Assembly (NCBI GenBank): GCA_029982105.1
Contig: JARRCQ010000107.1
Coordinates: 1-6,179, forward strand
Direction of reading: 5' to 3'
Source: Candidatus Atribacteria bacterium
Lineage (GTDB): Bacteria; Atribacterota; Atribacteria; Atribacterales; Caldatribacteriaceae
DNA length: 6,179 bases
In this document: positions 1 through 5,465 of the stretch, one piece after another
Position numbering within the stretch: the stretch's first letter is position 1
Layout: every line of letters begins with the position of its first letter
Notes under the pieces: generated by a model
The model's database searches: none
What the model saw: only the letters and a program-made list of their open reading frames with translations
Told to the model about the DNA's origin: nothing
Program-made: the position numbers and the translations under genes

Positions 1-575
1 AAAGAAAACGGAAAAAGGACAAAGTGCTGAAAAAGAGTTCTATAGGTATTTTTATCTTTCCAGAAAGAACGGAGAGGTACTCCTTGACTTAGGGAAATCA
101 CTTCTCCTACCAAAAAAGCGTTGGAAAGAAAAAAAACCAATATGGAGATTGCCACCGCTCCACAAAAAGGCCAGCTCTGCCAGGAAAAATCATATCCTCC
201 CAACATTTGAAAAACCTTACCAGATAAAAAAGTAGAGAGAGCATACTGAGAACCATTAAAAAGAGAGACATAATAAGGAGGCTTGATGGTAGCAAAAAAC
301 ATACAAATAAAAGCTACTCCGGCAGCAAAATCAGGAGAAAACAAAAGCAAAGCAGCATAAACTAAAGCAAAGCTAATGGAAACCGCTACTCCCCCTTGTA
401 AATAAACAGGCATCAATTCTAAAAAAAGAGCCAGGAGAGAAAAAAGAACAAAAGAAAACAAAGCAGAAGGAGAAAAATCTAAACTAAGAAAGGATGTTAC
501 TAGAAGCACTATCCCTATTCCAGTTACTACAGAAAGATATAAAGAAAACTTCCAGTTTCTTCTTTTCTGTTCCAC
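1..575 (-). CDS. Multi-pass membrane sensor protein, N-terminal part (C-terminus beyond window)
   Basis: An uninterrupted frame runs from a GTG at 573-575 to the window edge (191 codons, no stop). Translated by hand, it has a short basic N-terminus (EQKRRNWK), then hydrophobic segments at about residues 11-30, 37-55, 62-80, 82-97 and 137-160, which predicts an inner-membrane domain of at least five helices. The loop pattern (LELMPVYLQGG, then a VSISFALVYAALLLFSP helix, an FNGSQYALS segment, and SNAFLVGEVISLSQG) resembles the N-terminal membrane domain that in many thermophilic and Clostridia-like bacteria precedes HD-GYP or GGDEF cyclic-di-GMP domains. That resemblance is from memory, and the output domain is not in the window. 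The GTG has no good ribosome binding site nearby: GAGGGG lies about 19 bases upstream, inside a possible hairpin. It is nevertheless the first start codon after the stop of the small upstream gene, which is in the same frame. An A8/T8 run at 129-136 is the only notable homopolymer. Confidence 0.8.
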   Translation of the reverse strand, partial: MEQKRRNWKFSLYLSVVTGIGIVLLVTSFLSLDFSPSALFSFVLFSLLALFLELMPVYLQGGVAVSISFALVYAALLLFSPDFAAGVAFICMFFATIKPPYYVSLFNGSQYALSTFLSGKVFQMLGGYDFSWQSWPFCGAVAISILVFFLSNAFLVGEVISLSQGVPLRSFWKDKNTYRTLFQHFVLFPFS

Positions 576-582
576 TTTGCTT

Positions 583-600
583 GAGGGTGGGTCACCCCTC
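583..600 (-). promoter_or_regulatory. Short leader hairpin before the membrane sensor gene
   Basis: In the minus-strand transcript GAGGG (600-596) can pair with CCCUC (587-583) around an 8-base loop. This would hide the only purine-rich, SD-like sequence (GAGGGG) upstream of the GTG at 575. The same bases form one arm of a 12-bp long-range inverted repeat (see 583-796), so the two folds exclude each other. The five-pair stem is weak evidence by itself, and any function is inference. Confidence 0.3.
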
Positions 601-617
601 TTGTTATCTAACTGCTT

Positions 618-698
618 TTAAGGCCGCCAGCTAAAAGCAGCCCCACTCGCTAAAACAAAAGCTACTAATCCTAAAAGGATGCTAACCAGTTTGGCCAT
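618..698 (-). CDS. Small hydrophobic 26-residue peptide (possible single-span membrane peptide)
   Basis: This short gene is not an obvious family member. It starts at ATG (696-698) and stops at TAA (618-620). The peptide begins MAKLVSILLGLVAFVLASG and ends AAFSWRP: one Lys near the N-terminus, a hydrophobic stretch of about 18 residues, and a short polar tail with a positive charge. It could be a single-span membrane peptide or a signal-peptide-like sequence. The main support for translation is a strong AGGAGG at 708-713, nine bases from the ATG, better than the site of either neighbour. Its frame is the same as that of the membrane sensor gene downstream, separated by the TAA and 14 sense codons. 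It sits between a conserved unknown gene and the sensor, so a partner or regulator of the sensor, or a leader peptide, are both possible. A chance ORF cannot be excluded. Confidence 0.5.
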   Translation of the reverse strand: MAKLVSILLGLVAFVLASGAAFSWRP

Positions 699-707
699 GG
701 AGAAAAC

Positions 708-713
708 CCTCCT
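708..713 (-). promoter_or_regulatory. Strong ribosome binding site for the 26-residue gene
   Basis: AGGAGG, nine bases before the ATG at 698. It is the main reason for calling the tiny gene. The surrounding bases GGAG and CTCC could form a short four-pair stem that partly hides the site. Confidence 0.55.
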
Positions 714-737
714 TTGCTTCTGGTCTCGCCTCCTTTC

Positions 738-778
738 GCTAATAAGAGACGGAGTCCTCCGCTTCGCTATTTATTAGC
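738..778 (-). promoter_or_regulatory. Stem-loop at the end of the 223-residue gene
   Basis: GCTAATAA (778-771 on the minus strand) is perfectly complementary to TTATTAGC (745-738), giving an 8-bp outer stem. Inside it CGGA/TCCG (761-758 with 753-750) can form a small four-pair hairpin with a GGAC loop. The left arm overlaps the last codons and the stop of the 223-residue gene. No run of U follows the stem (the next bases are GAAAGGAGG), so it does not look like an intrinsic terminator. An mRNA processing or stability element, or a structure separating translation of the two parts of the message, would fit better. Confidence 0.45.
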
Positions 779-1438
779 AAGAGATGACCCACCCTCTTCT
801 CCTTCCTGAGGTATATAGAAAATCAGTTTTCTGTTCACCGCATCTAAAGTAGCTCGAGCTACTGCCTGATAGGTATCTTCTTTTACTAAAGTTGCTCCCA
901 CCAGTGTTTCTTCTCTTTGGGGAATGTTACAATCCACAAAAGATAGGGCTACTTCCAAGTCTCCCAGACGTTGAATTAAAACCCCTCGAGGGGCAAATAC
1001 TACATTGCCCATTCTTTGATTCAGACATTGTAAAGTAGCCTGAACCACTAAAGAGTAGCAATTGCGAGAGATAAAAGCACCTCCCGTCGCCATACCCCGG
1101 TAGAGTTTATCAGCTAACTTTATTTCTACTTCTACCTGGAAAGTCTGGGGGTTTTTCTTCCAACTCAATCCCCACAGCACAGGCCGCAATCCACTCTCTT
1201 TTTTTTCCTCTTCTACATCGAAAGCCACAATGCTAATTTTCTTATGGTCAACTACCAAGTTAAAGCGAGCTTGAAGTAATGTTTCTATATCCCGAGCTAA
1301 AAGTTTAGGAGATTTAGAAGGTTTAGAGAGAACATGTATTTCTCTAATCTCTTCTTCTCCTACTACTTTTGCATTTATTATTCCTTCAAGGCTGCCAATA
1401 GCTTCTTCTATTACTCTCCAATCCCCTACCTTAATCAC
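767..1438 (-). CDS. Conserved protein of unknown function, 223 residues
   Basis: I do not know its function. The N-terminal part (about 5-72) carries a pattern I recall from uncharacterised proteins of Clostridia-like bacteria: IEEAIGSLEG, EIHVLSKPSKSPKLLARDIE, then VDHKKISI. The region 73-98 is a charged linker. The C-terminal part (about 100-208) seems to contain two similar strand-helix units, ending in ATLQCLNQRM (134-143) and ATLDAVNRKL (196-205), each after a G-containing strand (YRGMATGG and LVGATLV). There is no signal peptide or membrane segment, so it is probably cytoplasmic. I recall relatives located near HD-GYP-type membrane proteins, as here. The start is GTG at 1438, nine bases after the hpf stop; its SD-like AAAGGGG abuts the GTG with no spacer, so translation may depend on coupling to hpf and the exact start is less certain than the frame. 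Confidence 0.85.
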   Translation of the reverse strand: MIKVGDWRVIEEAIGSLEGIINAKVVGEEEIREIHVLSKPSKSPKLLARDIETLLQARFNLVVDHKKISIVAFDVEEEKKESGLRPVLWGLSWKKNPQTFQVEVEIKLADKLYRGMATGGAFISRNCYSLVVQATLQCLNQRMGNVVFAPRGVLIQRLGDLEVALSFVDCNIPQREETLVGATLVKEDTYQAVARATLDAVNRKLIFYIPQEGEEGGSSLANK

Positions 1439-1447
1439 CCCTTTGTC

Positions 1448-1984
1448 TCAATAAATGGGATCAATTAAACCGTAATTACCATCTTCTCTTTTATAAACTA
1501 CCTGGACTTTATCTTTGTCTAAATCCTTAAAAATGAAGAAAGTATGCCCTAAAAGTTCCATTTGTAAAATAGCATCTTCTATGCTCATAGGACGAAGCAC
1601 AAACTCTTTAACTCTGGCTACTTTATCCACTGGAGGTAATGCTGGTTCTTTTTCTCCCTCTTCTTCAAATTCCACTACCACCTCTTTGCGCAATACTCCT
1701 CTCTTTCCCAACCGTTCTTTATACCGTTTTACCTGTCGCTCTAATTTATCCATAACCTCATCCAGAGCTGAACGCCAATCAGAACCCACTGCTTCTCCCC
1801 GGATTACTATACCACTGGCAGTGAGAGTAGATTCTACTTTAATCCTTCCCCGCTCCAGAGTAAAATTGACTGTAGCATCCATAAGTCGGTCGAAAAAACG
1901 CTCCAGCTTGGAAAGTTTTTTAGCTACACAATTTTTCATAGCTTCACTAATTTCTACGTTCTTTCCTCGCACTACTACATTCAT
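1448..1984 (-). CDS. hpf: Ribosome hibernation promoting factor, long form (HPF)
   Basis: This protein silences ribosomes in stationary phase or starvation by binding the 30S decoding region and driving 70S dimerisation to 100S. The N-terminal HPF/RaiA domain (about 1-95) starts MNVVVRGKNVEISEAMKN and has the usual amphipathic helices with basic residues (KLERQVKRYKERLGK, 80-94). An acidic linker (105-118) follows. The C-terminal dimerisation domain (about 123-178) has the hallmark MSIEDAILQMELLGHTFFIF and ends VVYKREDGNYGLIDP. Both domains and the 178-residue length identify the long form, which dimerises ribosomes without RMF. The start ATG has AGGAGG at 1994-1999, nine bases upstream and overlapping the stop of the preceding kinase gene. 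The usual hpf neighbours such as secA, prfB or rpoN are absent; here it follows sugar kinases, suggesting co-expression with carbon metabolism. Confidence 0.96.
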   Translation of the reverse strand: MNVVVRGKNVEISEAMKNCVAKKLSKLERFFDRLMDATVNFTLERGRIKVESTLTASGIVIRGEAVGSDWRSALDEVMDKLERQVKRYKERLGKRGVLRKEVVVEFEEEGEKEPALPPVDKVARVKEFVLRPMSIEDAILQMELLGHTFFIFKDLDKDKVQVVYKREDGNYGLIDPIY

Positions 1985-1997
1985 CGTCTGCCGCCTC

Positions 1998-2936
1998 CTA
2001 ACTTTTTATTCGTTGGAGCACAATATTTTTCTCCAGTTCTTTAGCTTGTCTCTCATCAAAAATCCCCCCTCCAGGACAAAAAGTATTAGCTAAACCACAA
2101 CTCACTGCCGCAGAGAGAGATTCTTTTATACTCTTTTTTTTCTCTAAATATTCTACCATAACTCCTACCAAAGTATCACCCGAACCAATAGAATAACCTC
2201 CTCCTTCTACCTCTTTCTTCATTCTCGCTTCCCATATTTCTCCTCGATAGGCAGCTACTACTCCTTTTTTCCCATCGGATAAAACTACCAATTCTACACC
2301 CTGGTTTTGAAAAATTTTTACTGCTTTTATTTTATCTTCCCAGGAAGAAATAGAAAAACCCAAAACTTCTTCGGCTTCCCTGGCGTTGGGCTTTATCATA
2401 AAAGGGGCAGCAGGTAGCGCTCGACGCAAAGGTTCTCCTGAGGTATCTAAAATCGAAAAGGCCTCTCTTTTCTTAGCCAGTCTAATTAAGAGAGCATAAA
2501 AATCCAATCTTACTCCTCGAGGTAAAGACCCGGAAAGCACCAAATAATCTCCTTTGTGGAGATTGTTTTCTAAAAAATGAAAAGAGGCCAAAACAGCAGA
2601 AATAGAAACTAAAGCCCCCGGCTCATTAATTACCGTGTGCCTTCCAGCATTTTCTTCGTGGATGACAGTGGTCACCCTCGTTTCACCCGAGGGCCAGCTA
2701 GTGAGCAAAAAACCCTCTTTTTCTAAGCTGGTTATAATCTTCTTCCCGGTACTCCCTCCCTCAAAAAGAAGAAGATGAGGATTCCCTCCTTTACGCTTGA
2801 TCGCTCGAGCTACGTTAATTCCTTTTCCTCCTACAGTCTCCACCACTTGCAAAGCTCGATTTACGTCGTTCAAGCTAAGTTCTTTCATAATAAGCAAGCG
2901 ATCCAGAGCCGGGTTAGCGCAAAGGACAAAAATCAT
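1998..2936 (-). CDS. PfkB-family phosphosugar kinase, 1-phosphofructokinase / tagatose-6-phosphate kinase type
   Basis: An ATP-dependent kinase of the ribokinase fold, in the group that phosphorylates sugar phosphates (FruK, LacC, E. coli Pfk-2). Seen in the 312-residue sequence: CANPALDRLL at the N-terminus, GGKGINVARAI (36-46), TVINEPG (101-107), LSGSLPRGV (134-142), LDTSGEPL with MIKPN (163-184), and the PfkB signature GSGDTLVG (251-258) with Asp254 as the expected catalytic base. TVINEPG, SGSLP and KPN are typical of this group rather than of plain hexose kinases. The substrate (fructose-1-phosphate, fructose-6-phosphate or tagatose-6-phosphate) cannot be fixed by eye; the product would be a hexose bisphosphate. 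Its ATG overlaps the TGA of the upstream fructokinase-like gene (ATGA), with AAGGAG at 2945-2950, so translation is probably coupled. Confidence 0.9.
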   Translation of the reverse strand: MIFVLCANPALDRLLIMKELSLNDVNRALQVVETVGGKGINVARAIKRKGGNPHLLLFEGGSTGKKIITSLEKEGFLLTSWPSGETRVTTVIHEENAGRHTVINEPGALVSISAVLASFHFLENNLHKGDYLVLSGSLPRGVRLDFYALLIRLAKKREAFSILDTSGEPLRRALPAAPFMIKPNAREAEEVLGFSISSWEDKIKAVKIFQNQGVELVVLSDGKKGVVAAYRGEIWEARMKKEVEGGGYSIGSGDTLVGVMVEYLEKKKSIKESLSAAVSCGLANTFCPGGGIFDERQAKELEKNIVLQRIKS

Positions 2937-3916
2937 AGAGGATGCTCCTTTAAGAAAATCTCTACCTCCTCATTAGTAGGTAAAGCCGGAATAGCTCCTT
3001 TTTTGGTAGTGGTCAGCGCTCCTACAGCGTTGGCACGGCGAGCAGCATAAGCGATAGCATCTTCGGGGATTTCCTTTCTCTCTCTTAAATCATCCCAAAA
3101 CATATAAAGAGAGCTCAATAAACCAGCTACAAAACCATCACCAGCACCGGTAGTATCTACAGTAGCAACCGAAAATCCCGCTGCCTCTAATCTCCGCTCT
3201 CTCTGCACGATTAAACAGCCCTTTTTCCCCAAAGTAACAGCTACAAGGGCTAAAGAAAAGTTTTGGGAGATAAATTCCAGCGCTTTTTCCAAATCTGAGG
3301 TTCCAGCCAAAAATCGTGCTTCTTCTTCGTTAATTTTTAAAATATCTACCGATTTCAGAGCCTGGCGCATTCGAAAACGAGCTTCTTCTAAATCTTTCCA
3401 CAGAGCCGGACGAAGGTTGGGGTCAAAAGATAAAAGATAACCGTATTTTTTAGCTAAGGAAATAGCTCGTAAAGTTGCACTATAAGCTGGTTCATGAGTC
3501 ATAGTGATAGAGCCAAAATGAAAAACCCCCTTCCCGAGAAAACACTCTTCTCCTATTTCTCTCTGGTCTAAGAGCATATCTGCCCCTGGATCCCGGTAAA
3601 AGACAAAGTCTCTTTCTCCTTCCCGAGTAAGAGACACAAAAGCCAGAGTAGTCTTGGCTTTTTCGGTAGAGAAGAGAAAACGGGTATTGACTCCATTTTT
3701 TTCTAAAACCTCCCTTAAAAACTCTCCAAAAGCGTCTTTTCCCACTTTGCCGATAAAATAGGTATCTACTCCCAACTTAGCTAAACCCACCGCTACATTG
3801 GCCGGCGCACCACCAGGAGCTTTCTCAAAGCCAGGAGCATCTTTTAAAGTAACTCCGCTCACTGTAGAAACAAAGTCAATTAACAACTCCCCCAAGCAAA
3901 CCGCTTTCCTATCCAC
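2933..3916 (-). CDS. scrK: PfkB-family carbohydrate kinase, fructokinase-like
   Basis: Likely phosphorylates a free ketohexose with ATP, most probably fructose to fructose-6-phosphate. The 327-residue sequence has CLGELLIDF (7-15), the N-terminal PfkB signature region GGAPANVAVGLAKLG (35-49), FIGKVGKDAFG (54-64), the fructokinase-like FYRDPGADMLL (106-116), HFGSI (133-137), SFDPNLRPALW (163-173), and the C-terminal signature DTTGAGDGFVAGLL (254-267), with Asp260 as the expected catalytic base. Length and motif order match ScrK-type bacterial and plant fructokinases. The start is GTG at 3914-3916 with GGAGG at 3924-3928, seven bases upstream; the stop of xylB is 12 bases before it. The gene symbol reflects resemblance; another ketose (tagatose, psicose) or 2-keto-3-deoxygluconate is possible, though the latter is less likely given the motifs. 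Confidence 0.9.
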   Translation of the reverse strand: MDRKAVCLGELLIDFVSTVSGVTLKDAPGFEKAPGGAPANVAVGLAKLGVDTYFIGKVGKDAFGEFLREVLEKNGVNTRFLFSTEKAKTTLAFVSLTREGERDFVFYRDPGADMLLDQREIGEECFLGKGVFHFGSITMTHEPAYSATLRAISLAKKYGYLLSFDPNLRPALWKDLEEARFRMRQALKSVDILKINEEEARFLAGTSDLEKALEFISQNFSLALVAVTLGKKGCLIVQRERRLEAAGFSVATVDTTGAGDGFVAGLLSSLYMFWDDLRERKEIPEDAIAYAARRANAVGALTTTKKGAIPALPTNEEVEIFLKEHPL

Positions 3917-3928
3917 TTTTCTTCCTCC

Positions 3929-5452
3929 CTATAGCTCCTGCAGTCGGGGATAAAAACTGCGCAAAGCAGGATACAGATCCCGATATAGACGATAAGCTCG
4001 GTTATAATAATCCACTAATTCCGGAGAAGGAAGCACTTGCTCAGTCACTTTTACGGCTTTCTCTGACGCTTCTTCTACCGAAGAAAAAACTCCTCTTCCC
4101 ACCGCTCCCAAAAGAGCAGCACCGAAAGCTGGGCCTTCATCAATTTTTACTCCCAAAAGAGGAACTCCATAAATAGAAGCCTGAATTTTTCTCCATAAAG
4201 CGCTGCGTGCTCCCCCACCAATAGCTCTAACTTCCTGAATGGGGATATTCATCTCTCTCATAATTTCAAAAGAATCACGCATACCAAAAGTAACCCCTTC
4301 CATCACTGCTCTCACCATCTCGTTTTTGCGATGTTTTAAGGTAAGTCCAAAAAATACTCCCCGAGCATAAGGGTCAGCGTGAGGAGTACGTTCTCCAGTA
4401 AGATAAGGAAGGAAAATTAATCCCTCCGCCCCGGGAAGAGCTTTTTCTGCCTCAGCAGTTAACAGGTCATAGCTATCTTTTTCTAAAAGCGATGCCAGGT
4501 TTTTTTCTTCCAAACCCAATCTATCTCTGAACCAACGCATTGACCCACCAGCAGAAAGCATCACTCCCATCACATGCCATTTACCAGGAACCGCATGACA
4601 AAAAGTATGAACTCTTCCTTTTTTATCCACTTTTACTTCATCGCTGAAAGCAAAGACTACTCCTGAAGTTCCTAAGCTCGCCGAGACCAGCCCCGGCTTC
4701 ACAATACCTGTACCTATCGCTCCAGCAGCATTATCTCCTCCTCCTGCCACTACTAACACTTTATCTCCCATTCCCCACATCTCCGCCACTTCTTTTTTCA
4801 AATATCCGGTAACCTCCGGAGATTCAAAAGAAGGGGGAAACCAGGAAGGAGGAAAATCTAAAAGAGATATTATCTCTTCTGACCACTTGCGACGAGGCAC
4901 ATCAAAAAGAGAAGTTCCCGAAGCATCAGAAACGTCGGTAGCAAAATCTCCAGTTAACAGGAAGCGAATATAGTCTTTGGGAAGAAGAACTTTGGCCACT
5001 TTTTCGTATAAGTGCGGCTCGTTATTTTTTAACCACAAAATCTTGGGAGCAGTAAACCCGGGAAGAACAGGGTTACAGTTAATGCTCATCAGTTTTTCTT
5101 CCCCCACTATCTGGGTAATTTCCTCACATTCTCGGGCGGTACGTTGGTCACACCACAGAATCGCCGGACGTAAAACTTCTCCTTTTTCATCCAGAAATAC
5201 CGAACCGTGCATTTGCCCAGTAAGGCCTACTCCTTTTACTAAATGAGGGTCAATTGTAGCTATTTGGAGAGCTTTTTTCACCGCCTGGACTGTCCCCCGC
5301 CACCAATCGGCCGGGTCTTGCTCTGCCCAGTTAGGATAAGGAGTATAGAGGGGATATTCTTCCACCGCTTTGGATACCAGCTCCCCTTCTTCGCTTACCA
5401 GAACCACTTTGCACCCCGTGGTTCCCACGTCGATTCCCAAAAAGTATTCCAT
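3929..5452 (-). CDS. xylB: Xylulokinase (FGGY family)
   Basis: Phosphorylates D-xylulose to xylulose-5-phosphate with ATP, feeding the pentose phosphate pathway. From the preferred start (ATG 5450-5452) the protein has 507 residues. Numbering from the alternative start six bases upstream: GIDVGTTGCK (8-17, Asp10 corresponds to E. coli Asp6), GLTGQMHGSVFLD (78-90, the xylulokinase-type MHG), WCDQRT (102-107), LPKDYIRFLLTG (159-170), ATDVSDASGTSLFDV (173-187), GGGDNAAGA (239-247, Asp242 as catalytic base like E. coli Asp233), SLGTSGVV (261-268), and the C-terminal FGGY signature region around AIGGGARSALW (412-422) and GPAFGAALLG (442-451). All key residues are present and the length is slightly above the E. 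coli enzyme. It follows the E2 gene by 12 bases. No xylose isomerase or transporter is in the window, so the sugar source (xylose, xylitol or another pentitol) is unknown. Confidence 0.95.
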   Translation of the reverse strand: MEYFLGIDVGTTGCKVVLVSEEGELVSKAVEEYPLYTPYPNWAEQDPADWWRGTVQAVKKALQIATIDPHLVKGVGLTGQMHGSVFLDEKGEVLRPAILWCDQRTARECEEITQIVGEEKLMSINCNPVLPGFTAPKILWLKNNEPHLYEKVAKVLLPKDYIRFLLTGDFATDVSDASGTSLFDVPRRKWSEEIISLLDFPPSWFPPSFESPEVTGYLKKEVAEMWGMGDKVLVVAGGGDNAAGAIGTGIVKPGLVSASLGTSGVVFAFSDEVKVDKKGRVHTFCHAVPGKWHVMGVMLSAGGSMRWFRDRLGLEEKNLASLLEKDSYDLLTAEAEKALPGAEGLIFLPYLTGERTPHADPYARGVFFGLTLKHRKNEMVRAVMEGVTFGMRDSFEIMREMNIPIQEVRAIGGGARSALWRKIQASIYGVPLLGVKIDEGPAFGAALLGAVGRGVFSSVEEASEKAVKVTEQVLPSPELVDYYNRAYRLYRDLYPALRSFYPRLQEL

Positions 5453-5459
5453 CCTCATC

Positions 5460-5465
5460 CCTCCT
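5460..5465 (-). promoter_or_regulatory. Ribosome binding site deciding the xylB start
   Basis: AGGAGG lies just after, and overlaps, the TGA of the E2 gene. It is one base from the ATG at 5458 but seven bases from the ATG at 5452. Seven is normal spacing and one is not, so 5452 (protein beginning MEYFLGID) is the likely start. The overlap with the upstream stop suggests translational coupling. Confidence 0.75.

Larger units (their letters stand above)
583..796. repeat. Perfect 12-bp inverted repeat flanking the small gene
   Basis: GAGGGTGGGTCA at 583-594 on the plus strand occurs again on the minus strand at 785-796, a perfect 12-bp inverted repeat about 190 bases apart. Imperfect similarity (CTCTTG, then T/C, then TA) continues inward from both arms. 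The distal arm lies in the last codons of the 223-residue protein gene and the proximal arm in the leader of the membrane gene. In the shared transcript the arms could pair and enclose the 26-residue gene. The sequence identity is seen directly; an RNA function is inferred. Confidence 0.5.

Noticed and set aside
129..136. A8/T8 homopolymer in the membrane gene as a phase-variation tract
   Set aside because: Eight bases is short, similar runs occur elsewhere in this AT-rich window (for example 2134-2141), and the frame is intact; no evidence for switching.
107..295. Minus-strand ORF of 62 hydrophobic residues
   Set aside because: It is a shifted-frame shadow of the membrane sensor gene, which is open without a stop from 575 to the window edge; its hydrophobicity comes from the T-rich codons of that gene.
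591..595. GTG within GAGGGGTGACC as an alternative start for the membrane gene
   Set aside because: It is in a different frame and reaches a TAG after about 22 codons, so it cannot make the membrane protein.
1515..2093. Plus-strand ORF of 192 residues antisense to hpf
   Set aside because: Ser/Thr/Arg-rich low-complexity translation typical of the reverse strand of a Glu/Lys-rich gene; hpf on the other strand is certain, and no ribosome binding site or known family was seen.
2775..3050. Plus-strand ORF across the junction of the two PfkB genes
   Set aside because: Antisense shadow of two clear kinases, with no recognisable motif.
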